Source: Clostridia bacterium
Lineage (GTDB): Bacteria; Bacillota; Clostridia; Oscillospirales; CAG-272
Length of the DNA: 64,000 nt
Reading direction: 5' to 3'
Assembly (NCBI GenBank): GCA_017468385.1
Contig: JAFUIQ010000009.1
Location: forward strand, 1-64,000
The position numbers and the translations under genes are program-made. This document shows, in pieces, positions 41,847 through 50,591 of this stretch. The notes beneath the pieces were generated by a model. The model ran no database searches. It saw only the letters and a program-made list of their open reading frames with translations, and had not been told where the DNA came from. Every line of letters begins with the position of its first letter. Position 1 is the first letter of the stretch.

Positions 41847-42540
41847 TTTTCATGCGCATATCCTACCAAGGATAGATGATGGCAGCCAAAGCGTGGAAGA
41901 AAGTATCGCCATGCTGGAGTCCATGAAAGCACAAGGAATCAAAAAAGTTATAGCGACCCCCCACTTTTTAGCCAATCATGAGTCGGTCAGTTCCTTTGTT
42001 GAGCGGCGGAATGCTTCGCTGGAACGGCTGCGGGAAACGATGCCGGATCTCCCGGAGATCGCCCCGGGCGCCGAAGTGAAGTATTACGACGGAATCAGCC
42101 ATCTGCCCGATCTGAAAAAGCTTCGTATAGAGAACAGCAAACTGCTGCTGTTGGAAATGCCCTTCAGTGCGTGGTCGGAATACACCGTGAAAGAGGTGGC
42201 CGACATCGCAGGCCGCGGAAAGATCACTCTGGTGCTGGCACATATTGAGCGATATCTTCCCATGCAGAGCAGCGCCGTTTTGTACCGGCTGCTGGAGCAT
42301 GGCGTGCTGTTTCAGTCCAATGCCAGCTTCTTCCTGAGTTGTTTCACCCGGCATAAGGCGCTCCGGATGCTCAAAAACCATCAGATCCACTTTCTTGGAT
42401 CGGATGCCCATAACATGACAGACCGTGCGCCCAATACCGCAAAGGCTGTAGCAATCATTCAAAAGAAATGCGGCGAAGCCTTTGCTGATGACTTTATTAC
42501 CTATGGGAACGAGTTGTTCCTGCAACATACACTTACTTAA
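41839..42540 (+). CDS. PHP-family tyrosine-protein phosphatase (CpsB/YwqE)
   Basis: The 233-residue protein starts MIDFHAHILPRIDDG, the metal-binding HxH of the PHP fold, and has the ATPHF segment, LEMPFSAW, LAHIERY and the late FLGSDAHN. It dephosphorylates the BY-kinase and so resets polysaccharide export. The start overlaps the kinase stop by eight bases. Kinase, modulator and phosphatase are thus cotranslated. Confidence 0.93.
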   Translation: MIDFHAHILPRIDDGSQSVEESIAMLESMKAQGIKKVIATPHFLANHESVSSFVERRNASLERLRETMPDLPEIAPGAEVKYYDGISHLPDLKKLRIENSKLLLLEMPFSAWSEYTVKEVADIAGRGKITLVLAHIERYLPMQSSAVLYRLLEHGVLFQSNASFFLSCFTRHKALRMLKNHQIHFLGSDAHNMTDRAPNTAKAVAIIQKKCGEAFADDFITYGNELFLQHTLT

Positions 42541-42571
42541 AAACGATTCATTTTGAAAGGATGGATTTATC

Positions 42572-43246
42572 ATGAAAAAAATCGTAGCTCTTTGTCTCAC
42601 TCTGGTGATGGCCGTTTCTCTGTGCCTTACCGCCATCGCTGCTCCCGGCGCATTCGTTGCCAGCCCCTCCGGCAATAAGGCCCCTGAACTGGTTAGCTTC
42701 ACTGTTCCCGACGGATGCAACGCCAAACTGGTAATTACCCCTTACGCTGAGAGACACACCCTGGATGAGGCAACCCGCCTTGTGCTGGAAGAGGCTTACA
42801 AGCAGATCGCCAACCACATTCAGAACAATGACTTCTCCAAGGCTCTGAAGGCTATGGCAGAATCCAAGGGTATGACCGCGTCTGAGCTGTCCGTAAGCGA
42901 TCTCTTCGATATCAGCTACTACGGATGCGAGATTCATGAGGAGCATAAGCATCAGGGCGGCTTCACCATCACTCTGAAGGCAGAGACCCTGGGCAATCTC
43001 GTAGGCGTTCTGCACATGAACAACAAGAACTGGGAAAATGTTCAGGTTCTGGCGTGCGATCAGGATGCCAAGACCGTTACCTTCTATGTAGAGAACCTGT
43101 CTCCCTTCGCAATCGTTGTTGACAACGGTTCCGGAAGCTCCACCCCTCCTACCGGCGATAACGCCATGGTTTATCTGGGCGTGGCTCTGGTAGCTGCCGC
43201 AGGACTGGTATTTGTTCTGGTTGGCGCTAAGAAGAAGAAAGCATGA
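42572..43246 (+). CDS. Secreted protein with PTGD-type C-terminal surface anchor
   Basis: The 224-residue protein has a signal peptide (about 1-24), an extracellular domain of unknown family (about 35-180), then a Gly/Ser/Pro spacer with PPTGDNAM, a hydrophobic helix (MVYLGVALVAAAGLVFVLVG) and a KKKK tail. This is a sorting-signal-like end with PTGD in place of canonical LPxTG, so it may be sortase-anchored or simply membrane-tethered. Codon usage suggests good expression. It sits inside the regulatory part of the operon and overlaps the LCP gene by four bases. Confidence 0.8.
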   Translation: MKKIVALCLTLVMAVSLCLTAIAAPGAFVASPSGNKAPELVSFTVPDGCNAKLVITPYAERHTLDEATRLVLEEAYKQIANHIQNNDFSKALKAMAESKGMTASELSVSDLFDISYYGCEIHEEHKHQGGFTITLKAETLGNLVGVLHMNNKNWENVQVLACDQDAKTVTFYVENLSPFAIVVDNGSGSSTPPTGDNAMVYLGVALVAAAGLVFVLVGAKKKKA

Positions 43247-44238
43247 ATATAGGCAAAAGCGATACAAGAACAATAGTCACTAAAACAGTGGCTATTGTTC
43301 TTGCCGCCCTATTGCTACTTTTTCTGGGACTCTTTTTTGTGGAAATCTGGGAGAGAAATCACGGTTTCTATCCGGAACATGAACAAGAATTGAGCGATAC
43401 GCTGTCCTACAACGGTCAAAACTATGTGTTGAAAGACAACATCGAAACGGTTTTGATCCTCGGCCTTGACAAGTTCCAGAGCGAGGACAGTGGATCGTAT
43501 AATAACGATAAGCAGGCAGACTTTCTGCTTTTGCTTGTGATTGACAATGCGGAGAAAACCTGCCGGGCTATCCATGTGAATCGCGACGCCATGGCGGAGA
43601 TGAATATCCTGGGTGTAGCCGGCGATAAGGTGGGTACGGTTGTCAAGCAAATTGCCCTTTCTCACACCTATGGAAACGGTCGGGAGGTCAGCTGCCGGAA
43701 CGCGGCCAACGCTGTATCCAAGCTGCTCATGGGTGTGGAAATTGATCACTATGTTTCGGTGACGATGGATGCGGTGCCCGTGTACAACGACCTGGTCGGC
43801 GGCGTTACGCTGGAGATTCTGGACGATTTCACCGGCATCGATGCATCCATGGTGCAGGGCGAATCGGTAACCTTGCGGGGCGAGCAGGCGCTTGTCTACG
43901 TCCGTTCCCGCTATGGTCTGGACGATCCCACCAACAACCACCGGATGCATCGCCAGAGACAGTATCTGGACGCTTTGCTGGCCCAGTCCCGTCAGAGGGC
44001 GGCGGAGGATGATGCGTTTATTTCCCGCGCCGCATTGAAAATGACGGACTATATTGTGTCCGACTGTTCCGGAAACAAGCTGGAGAGTTTGCTGCAGAAA
44101 GTATCACTGTATGATTTGAGTACGATTCTCGACCTTCGTGGTGAAACTGTCATGGGGGAGGAGCATCTGGAGTTCTATCCGGAAGAAGATTCTGTCAAGG
44201 AAGTTGTCATTGACTGCTTTTATGAACGGGAAGACTAA
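43243..44238 (+). CDS. LytR-CpsA-Psr (LCP) family protein
   Basis: LCP enzymes transfer undecaprenyl-linked polysaccharides onto peptidoglycan outside the membrane. The 331-residue protein has a short cytoplasmic start, one membrane helix (about 13-33), and the LCP domain with VLILGLDK, QADFLLLLVID, IHVNRDAMAEM and NNHRMHRQRQYLDAL. The usual R-S-D-T at the second motif reads Q-A-D-F, while the RD pair and the RxxRQ motif are kept. The call is supported by position in a capsule operon. The ATG overlaps the previous stop (ATGA). Confidence 0.87.
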   Translation: MNIGKSDTRTIVTKTVAIVLAALLLLFLGLFFVEIWERNHGFYPEHEQELSDTLSYNGQNYVLKDNIETVLILGLDKFQSEDSGSYNNDKQADFLLLLVIDNAEKTCRAIHVNRDAMAEMNILGVAGDKVGTVVKQIALSHTYGNGREVSCRNAANAVSKLLMGVEIDHYVSVTMDAVPVYNDLVGGVTLEILDDFTGIDASMVQGESVTLRGEQALVYVRSRYGLDDPTNNHRMHRQRQYLDALLAQSRQRAAEDDAFISRAALKMTDYIVSDCSGNKLESLLQKVSLYDLSTILDLRGETVMGEEHLEFYPEEDSVKEVVIDCFYERED

Positions 44239-44256
44239 AATAAAAGGGAGGATGTG

Positions 44257-44955
44257 ATGACATCGTTGACCGCGAATCGAAATGAGAGTGGTGTGGATAA
44301 CACCGTAGTCATTATGCCTTATGAGAGTCATAAAGAATACTATATAGAAGATTTGGGCGAGATTGATGCCAAGCCTGTCTATTCCTTTTTCAAGCGTGCG
44401 TTTGATATTGCCGCTTCGCTGATGGCACTGCTGATATTGGCTGTTCCCATGCTGGTGATTGCCTTGCTGGTCAAGTGCACATCGATGGGGAAAGTTTTTT
44501 ATCATCAGCAGCGCCTGGGACTCAACGGATGTAAAATTGATGTGATCAAATTCCGTACCATGCGCATGGATGCGGAAGTGAACGGCATTCAGTGGTCGTC
44601 CGGCGAAAAGGACCCTCGTGTTACCAACTTCGGACGGGTATTGCGTGCCACGCATCTGGATGAATTGCCCCAGCTTTGGTGCATTCTGAAAGGCGAAATG
44701 AGCCTGGTGGGCCCCCGCCCGGAACGCGAAGTGTACTACAACGAGTTCGAAAAGTACATTCACGGATTTCATGAACGGCTGAAGGTGAAGCCGGGACTTA
44801 CCGGTTTGGCACAGGTGGAGGGCGGATATCATCTGGCCCCCCAGAAAAAAGTTCTGTACGATGTGGAATACATAAAAAACAGATCTTTGTGGCTGGATAT
44901 TAAGATTATACTCAAGACGGCCGTGCTGGTGTTCGATTACGATGGCGCAAAATAA
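44257..44955 (+). CDS. Initiating sugar transferase (undecaprenyl-phosphate sugar-1-phosphotransferase)
   Basis: The 232-residue protein has one N-terminal membrane helix (about 44-68) and the bacterial sugar transferase domain with [48 protein letters not shown] and [12 protein letters not shown]. It attaches the first sugar phosphate to undecaprenyl phosphate on the cytoplasmic face. It is the short, single-helix form without the CoA-binding-like domain. The start at 44257 is five bases after GGGAGG. Confidence 0.93.
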   Translation: MTSLTANRNESGVDNTVVIMPYESHKEYYIEDLGEIDAKPVYSFFKRAFDIAASLMALLILAVPMLVIALLVKCTSMGKVFYHQQRLGLNGCKIDVIKFRTMRMDAEVNGIQWSSGEKDPRVTNFGRVLRATHLDELPQLWCILKGEMSLVGPRPEREVYYNEFEKYIHGFHERLKVKPGLTGLAQVEGGYHLAPQKKVLYDVEYIKNRSLWLDIKIILKTAVLVFDYDGAK

Positions 44956-44966
44956 GGGGATCATTC

Positions 44967-46289
44967 ATGTTATCTGTAAAATCTAAGATTCTCGTTCTGG
45001 CTGCCTGTTTGTTGGAAATGCTGTGGCTTTTGTTTGCGCAGGTGTTGAACAATCCGTATATATTGCTGCCCTGCCTGGTGTGCTTTCTGGCACTGGCAGC
45101 ATGGACTGCCGCTAAAAGTATGGCATTGCCGGTGCTTTTGTTCTTCCTTCCGTTTTCCGCTCTTCTGAAGATCCAGCCCGGAACGGTTTCGTTCTATACA
45201 ATCGCCCTTCTGATGGTGTATTTGATATACATCGTGATGGGCAGCAAAAGAATCAATGTGTATCATCTGATTCCCGCATTGGTTCTCATATCCGTGCTTT
45301 TGGTGGTCAAAACCGTATTCGGATATCCCTTCCGATATGACTTTATCATGTTTGCCGCCTCGCTGTTGGTGGCGCCGTTTTTGTGTCGGGAGATGAACGA
45401 TAATAAATACGATTTTTACTGGCTGACCGTTGCTTTTTCGTTGGGAATTGCTTTGGCGGCCATTACCGCGCGGTATTTTATTGTCTTTCCAACCATCGCC
45501 CGGTATGTGCGTAAACTGAGTTTGTTCGGCGTGGTACGGTATGCGGGGTATTATGGAGACCCCAATTTTTACTCTTCCCACGTTGCCGCTGCTTTGAGCG
45601 GAGTCATGGTGCTTCTGTTGCACAATCCAAAGAAAGGCCGAACCGTTGCGCTGGTTCTTCTGATGATGGTTCTGCTGTACTGCGGATTCCTCTCTGTTTC
45701 GAAGAGCTTCCTTTTGATCGTGCTCTTCCTGATGCTTTTCTGGGTCGTTGCCCTTATGTTCAAAAAAGGCAAATTGACCATGAAAGTGACGATTGTGCTG
45801 TCGCTGATCGTCGGTGCGGTGTTCCTGCTCTCCTTTACCGCATTTACGGATCTGATCGATATGATGGTGCAGCGCATAACCAGCGGAAAGACACTGTCTG
45901 ACTTCACAACGGGACGAACGGAGCTTTGGGGCAAATATATTCAGGCACTGTCCGAAGATTCGCGTTTGCTGCTGTTTGGTATGGGATATACCAATATCAT
46001 GATCAATGATCGCGGTTCTCACAATACCCTGCTTCAGATTGTGTATCAGATGGGTATCGTCGGCAGTACTATCCTTTTTGCCTGGATCATCTGCTACGTG
46101 CGAACCCTGATGGCAGGGACAAAACTTCGCTGGGGCAGTATGGTGCAGGTGTGTATCATCCTGATAGGAACCATCGGTCCCTGGATGGCGCTGGACTTTC
46201 TGTTCTTTGACGAATTTTTCCTGATCCCTATCTTTGTATGTTTTGCTTTGCGGTTTTTGTCCGAAAGCGAGAATATCCAAAGTGCATAA
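44967..46289 (+). CDS. O-antigen ligase/polymerase-like membrane protein (Wzy candidate)
   Basis: The 440-residue protein has about 11-12 membrane helices and a large extracytoplasmic loop late in the sequence (about 305-350, TDLIDMMVQRITSGKTLSDF then GRTELWGKY), followed by GSHNTLLQIVYQMGIVG. Such wording is typical of the O-antigen ligase/WaaL-like family; in a Gram-positive capsule operon it most likely polymerises repeat units (Wzy role). Sequence alone cannot fix the linkage. Confidence 0.82.
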   Translation: MLSVKSKILVLAACLLEMLWLLFAQVLNNPYILLPCLVCFLALAAWTAAKSMALPVLLFFLPFSALLKIQPGTVSFYTIALLMVYLIYIVMGSKRINVYHLIPALVLISVLLVVKTVFGYPFRYDFIMFAASLLVAPFLCREMNDNKYDFYWLTVAFSLGIALAAITARYFIVFPTIARYVRKLSLFGVVRYAGYYGDPNFYSSHVAAALSGVMVLLLHNPKKGRTVALVLLMMVLLYCGFLSVSKSFLLIVLFLMLFWVVALMFKKGKLTMKVTIVLSLIVGAVFLLSFTAFTDLIDMMVQRITSGKTLSDFTTGRTELWGKYIQALSEDSRLLLFGMGYTNIMINDRGSHNTLLQIVYQMGIVGSTILFAWIICYVRTLMAGTKLRWGSMVQVCIILIGTIGPWMALDFLFFDEFFLIPIFVCFALRFLSESENIQSA

Positions 46290-46320
46290 AAAGACCGCAA
46301 GATAAGGTGGAATCCCAAAG

Positions 46321-47076
46321 ATGAACGAGCCGTTTGTATCCGTTATCATTCCAGCGTATAATTGCGAGCCGTTTATTGAGGCCGCTGTTCGCTCCGTTAT
46401 GGAACAGACACACCGCAGCTGGGAATTGCTTGTGATCGATGACGGATCCACGGACGCCACCTGCGAGATCATCCGGCGTTTGGCGGAGGAGGATGCGCGC
46501 ATCCGATTCCTCCGGAATCCGGAGAATATCGGCGTCGCCGGGACAAGAAACCGGGGTCTGGACGAAAGCCGGGGAGAGTATGTGGCTTTCCTCGATGGGG
46601 ATGATGTATGGCATCCGGATAAGCTGGAAAAGCAGCTTCAGGCTATGAGGGCGGAGGGTGCGGATGTGTCGTATACCTCGTATGCGGTTGTGGACCGCGG
46701 CGGAACCCCCTGCAAACGCCCCTATATGGTCCCCGACCATACTTCCTTTGCTTCTATGCTGAAGGAAAATGTGATGGGATGCTCTACAGTGATGCTCTCC
46801 CGCCGGGTGGCCGATTCCTATCGGTTTATTAAAGATTTTTATCATGAAGACTACTGCCTGTGGCTCAGCATCCTGCGTGACGGGTACAAAGCCGTTGGCT
46901 GCCGGGATGTGTTGGTCAGCTGGCGATTGATCGCCGATTCGCGATCCTTCAATAAACGGAACAGCGCCCGAAAGCGCTGGAAGATTTACCGGGAATATCT
47001 GGGATATTCTGCCGTAAAAAGCGCCCGGTTGTTCCTATCATACACTATAAAAGGTGTAAAAAAATATTTTTGCTGA
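46321..47076 (+). CDS. Family 2 glycosyltransferase
   Basis: The 251-residue GT-A protein starts VSVIIPAYNCEPFIEAAVRS, has LLVIDDGSTDAT and the nucleotide-sugar DxD equivalent FLDGDDVWHPDKL, with HEDYCLWLSILRDGY acting as the late ED motif. It adds one sugar of the repeat unit in the cytoplasm. Donor and acceptor cannot be read. The licD-like gene starts three bases after its stop. Confidence 0.92.
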   Translation: MNEPFVSVIIPAYNCEPFIEAAVRSVMEQTHRSWELLVIDDGSTDATCEIIRRLAEEDARIRFLRNPENIGVAGTRNRGLDESRGEYVAFLDGDDVWHPDKLEKQLQAMRAEGADVSYTSYAVVDRGGTPCKRPYMVPDHTSFASMLKENVMGCSTVMLSRRVADSYRFIKDFYHEDYCLWLSILRDGYKAVGCRDVLVSWRLIADSRSFNKRNSARKRWKIYREYLGYSAVKSARLFLSYTIKGVKKYFC

Positions 47077-47078
47077 TT

Positions 47079-47969
47079 ATGGTGACAGAAACATCTGCGG
47101 CAAAGCCGCAAACCAACCATGCTTCCTTGCCCGAACATCAGCGGGCTTTGCATACAATCCTTCAGGAATTCGACCGCGTGTGCCGGATTCTGGAGATTCC
47201 GTATATGCTGTTTGCCGGAACGATGCTCGGTGCCGTCCGGCATGAGGGCTTCATTCCCTGGGATGATGACGTGGACGTCATCCTAATGCGGAAAGACTAC
47301 GACCGGTTTCTGGAGCAGGCCGATACCGTGCTTCAGCGGGATACCTTCTTTCTGCAGAAGGAATTCTCCGAGCATTGGCCCATGTTTTTCTCCAAATTGC
47401 GGTTGAACCATACCACCTGCCTGGAGAAATATCATCCGAGAGATCCACAGACGCACCAGGGCGTGTATATAGACATCTTTCCGTGTGATAATGCTATGGG
47501 ACATCCCCTGGGCAGAAAATTACAGTTCTGTGCCTCCAAAGTGGTGATTGCAAAATCGCTGAGAAAACGGGGCTACGAAACGGACAGCATCCGCAAAAAA
47601 ATGTTTATGAATGTATGTGCACTGCTGCCGCTGTCGCCCTTTCTGAAACTGACCAAATGCGGACGGGAGGACAGCGAATACGTCCACAGTTTTTTGGGCG
47701 GTGCTTCTGCATATAGCCGGAGCGTTTATCCCCGCCGCTGTATGATACATACTATATATAATAAATATGAAGGAAACAACTATCCGATTCCGAAGGAATT
47801 CGATACGTTGCTTACTATAATGTATGGCGATTATAGGCGCCTGCCGCCGCCGGAAGAACGTGTGATCAAACAGCACGCCATCCTGGTGGATCTGGAAAAT
47901 TCCTATGAGATGTACCGGGATTATCGCAACGATATGACGTTCGATATTCATACCAAAAGCATTCGTTAA
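47079..47969 (+). CDS. LicD family phosphotransferase
   Basis: The 296-residue protein has the LicD signature FAGTMLGAVRHEGFIPWDDD then VDVILMRKDYDRFL, with the catalytic Asp cluster, and a late TIMYGDYRRLPPPEER. LicD proteins transfer phosphocholine or related phospho-groups onto surface glycans. The start is either ATG 47079 or TTG 47070, both at the end of the previous gene without a strong site, which suggests coupling. It matters here because a downstream secreted protein carries choline-binding-like repeats. Confidence 0.9.
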   Translation: MVTETSAAKPQTNHASLPEHQRALHTILQEFDRVCRILEIPYMLFAGTMLGAVRHEGFIPWDDDVDVILMRKDYDRFLEQADTVLQRDTFFLQKEFSEHWPMFFSKLRLNHTTCLEKYHPRDPQTHQGVYIDIFPCDNAMGHPLGRKLQFCASKVVIAKSLRKRGYETDSIRKKMFMNVCALLPLSPFLKLTKCGREDSEYVHSFLGGASAYSRSVYPRRCMIHTIYNKYEGNNYPIPKEFDTLLTIMYGDYRRLPPPEERVIKQHAILVDLENSYEMYRDYRNDMTFDIHTKSIR

Positions 47970-47999
47970 TGACTCATTCCCCCAAAAGGAGGCGATGTT

Positions 48000-48551
48000 T
48001 TGAGCAAGAATACGAAAAGTGTGGCGATCCTGCTGGCGCTGTGTGCTGTTGTGACAGCATTTGCTGCCGGCGGCTGCAGAAAAATTGAAACTCCCGAGGA
48101 TCCGTCAAAAGATACGCAGATCGGCAGTGTGGATACCCCAGAGGAAATGAACGCACCTGCTCTGCGGATCGAGACCACAGACGAAGACAACAAGTGGGTG
48201 ACCGTGGGCACCACATACGGCGCGTTCCGCTATTCATCCGCATTTTCGGACATCATTGCTGTGACAGCCGTCCAGCATGATGCGGCGTCCAATCTTCTGT
48301 TCACGGCGGATATTGATGGAAAAGAGATTCTTTTGTATACCATCCGTTACAACGAAGATGGGGAAGGAATTGCTCTCGGCACACTGAAGCTGTCCGACCA
48401 GGCGGCAACGATGCCGGTTTCCGTTTCCTTCGGTGATGCCCCGAATGGACTGGCAGGCAACGAACTGGCCACGTTTATCGCGGCACAGGAAACCTTTAAC
48501 GATGTCCTCACCTCCATGATGGAAGATTCCCGCTTTACCATGGCGGAGTAA
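48000..48551 (+). CDS. Lipoprotein of unknown function in the polysaccharide operon
   Basis: The 183-residue protein has a lipoprotein signal with lipobox AAGGC (Cys about residue 26), an acidic linker, and a beta-rich domain (about 55-183) I do not recognise. It starts at TTG 48000, supported by AAGGAGG about ten bases upstream. It is cotranscribed with the glycosyltransferase genes and might assist assembly or export on the outer face; that is inference. Confidence 0.75.
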   Translation: MSKNTKSVAILLALCAVVTAFAAGGCRKIETPEDPSKDTQIGSVDTPEEMNAPALRIETTDEDNKWVTVGTTYGAFRYSSAFSDIIAVTAVQHDAASNLLFTADIDGKEILLYTIRYNEDGEGIALGTLKLSDQAATMPVSVSFGDAPNGLAGNELATFIAAQETFNDVLTSMMEDSRFTMAE

Positions 48552-48562
48552 GGATCCGTACG

Positions 48563-49366
48563 ATGACATTACAGGTGTTGGTTGCCACCATGCATCAGGA
48601 TGATCTGCGTATCGCAGAGAAAATGAATATCCTGTGCGATGCGGTGATAGCAAATCAGGCGGACCGGGAGGAAATTGTACAGCAAGGCACCGTATCCGGG
48701 GTGTGGAAGATGATCACCACGCCCACGCGCGGTGTGGGACTGAACCGAAACATCGCGCTTATGGCTGCGGATGCGGATATCCTTCTGTTTGCCGACGATG
48801 ATGTGGTGTACAACGACGATATGCCGACATCGGTTTTGGATGCGTTCCGGCAGAATCCGGGGGCGGATGTGATCGTGTTCGGCATGCAGATGATGAAAAA
48901 CGGCGAGATCACCGAAACGCGGTGCAGCGGAAATTGCAGACTGCACCTCTGGAATTCCATGCGGTTCGGAACCTATCGCATCGCCGTGCGGCGGAGTGCC
49001 CTGCTGGCCAATAACATCACGTTCCACCAGTGCTTCGGCGGCGGATGCCCTTTCGGCTCCGGTGAGGACAGCCTGTTTTTGAAATCCTGCTTTGATGCCG
49101 GACTCAAGGTGTATTCCCACAACTACATTCTGGGAGTGTGCCGCAAGGATGCATCTTCCTGGTTTGTGGGATGCGATGAAAAATACTTCTACGACAAAGG
49201 GGTATTGATGCGCAAGCTGTTCCCGCGATGTGCCTGCCTTATGACGCTGTATTTTGGCATATGCTTCAAGCGAGAAACCGATCTTGGAGTGCTGAAACGG
49301 CTTCGCCTGATGTACGCCGGCGTCCGCGGCGGTAAAAAAATGATACCGTATTCGGGTAAAGCATGA
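48563..49366 (+). CDS. Glycosyltransferase, GT-A fold, family 2-like
   Basis: The 267-residue protein has the GT-A landmarks ILLFADDDVVYN (DxD region) and GSGEDSLFLKSCFDAGLKV (late ED), with GVGLNRNIALMAA before them. The N terminus (LQVLVATMHQDDLRI) differs from classical family 2 and suits the capsule glycosyltransferases of this type. The substrate is unknown. The following gene overlaps its end by four bases. Confidence 0.83.
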   Translation: MTLQVLVATMHQDDLRIAEKMNILCDAVIANQADREEIVQQGTVSGVWKMITTPTRGVGLNRNIALMAADADILLFADDDVVYNDDMPTSVLDAFRQNPGADVIVFGMQMMKNGEITETRCSGNCRLHLWNSMRFGTYRIAVRRSALLANNITFHQCFGGGCPFGSGEDSLFLKSCFDAGLKVYSHNYILGVCRKDASSWFVGCDEKYFYDKGVLMRKLFPRCACLMTLYFGICFKRETDLGVLKRLRLMYAGVRGGKKMIPYSGKA

Positions 49367-50538
49367 AGAAAATCGTAATTGTCAACAACAACATGAAGGT
49401 TGGCGGGGTTCAAAAAAGCCTGTACAACCTGCTCTGGTCCATAGATCTGGAAAATCAGTACGATGTCACCCTGCTTCTTTTCAGCAAAACGGGTGAATAC
49501 CTGGATAAGCTTCCCCCGCGTGTGAAGATTGTCGAGTGCGGCGGCTGGTTCCGGTATCTTGGAAAAAGTCAGGGCGAATGTGCTGCAAATCCCAAGGATG
49601 CCCTCCTCCGCGGATTCTTGGCAGCCATCAGCCGGCTGTTCGGCCGGGAGCGAGCCATCCGGCTCCTGTTGATGAAGCAGTCCCCCCTCCCCGATGAGTA
49701 TGACTGCGCTGTTTCCTATCTGCATAACGGGCGGAGGAAATCCTTCTACGGCGGCGCGCAGGATTACGTTCTGCACTGCATTCATGCGAAGAAAAAGATT
49801 GCCTTTCTCCACGGCGACTACGGAAAGTGCGGTGCCAATCATCCCGAAAACAACCGCATGATGGAGAAATTTGATGCCATCGCCGCCTGCTCCGACGGAT
49901 GCAGGCAGGCGTTTGAGGACGCTGTCCCCCACCTGAAGGCGAAATGCTTCACCGTTCCCAATTGCCATCGGTACGAGGAGATTGGAATCATGGCCGAGGA
50001 TGAGCCGCTGCTGTATGACAGCGGTGTCGTGAACGCGGTCACGGTGGCACGCTTGAGTCACGAAAAGGGAATCGACCGCGCCATTGAAGCAGTAGCCGCA
50101 GCCCGTGATCGGGGCTTGCCGATTGCCTTGCACATCGTCGGCAGCGGTCCTATGGAGGATGCCCTTCGTCAACTGGTGAAGGATTGTTCCCTGGACGGTC
50201 ATGTGGTTTTCCATGGCGAGCAAAGCAATCCATATAAATATATGAAGAATGCGGACCTGTTTCTTCTGACTTCCTACCACGAGGCGGCGCCTATGGTGAT
50301 CGACGAAGCCCGCTTTCTGGGAATCCCCGTCCTGACAACGGAAACTACCTCCTCCCGGGAAATGGTCACCGATCGGGCATGCGGATGGGTTTGCGAGAAT
50401 TCGCAAAGGGCACTCAATGAAACTCTCTGCCGTATCCTTGAGGACAGAGAAGCACTGGGTGCATACAAGGAAAAACAGACACAGACAAGCGACAACAACA
50501 AAGCACTGGCTCAATTCCGAAATCTGACGGACATATAA
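49363..50538 (+). CDS. Family 4 glycosyltransferase (GT-B)
   Basis: The 391-residue protein has an N-terminal Rossmann half with MKVGGVQKSLYNLL and a C-terminal family 4 half with VARLSHEKGIDRAIEAV, HIVGSGPMEDALRQLV and the donor-binding DLFLLTSYHEAAPMVIDEA containing the E-x7-E pattern. It transfers a sugar with retention of configuration, probably inside the cell. The start overlaps the previous gene (ATGA). Confidence 0.92.
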   Translation: MKKIVIVNNNMKVGGVQKSLYNLLWSIDLENQYDVTLLLFSKTGEYLDKLPPRVKIVECGGWFRYLGKSQGECAANPKDALLRGFLAAISRLFGRERAIRLLLMKQSPLPDEYDCAVSYLHNGRRKSFYGGAQDYVLHCIHAKKKIAFLHGDYGKCGANHPENNRMMEKFDAIAACSDGCRQAFEDAVPHLKAKCFTVPNCHRYEEIGIMAEDEPLLYDSGVVNAVTVARLSHEKGIDRAIEAVAAARDRGLPIALHIVGSGPMEDALRQLVKDCSLDGHVVFHGEQSNPYKYMKNADLFLLTSYHEAAPMVIDEARFLGIPVLTTETTSSREMVTDRACGWVCENSQRALNETLCRILEDREALGAYKEKQTQTSDNNKALAQFRNLTDI

Positions 50539-50591
50539 ACCAGGGCTATACCATATAAACAATTCAATTCTATACAAAGAGAGGTCACACA

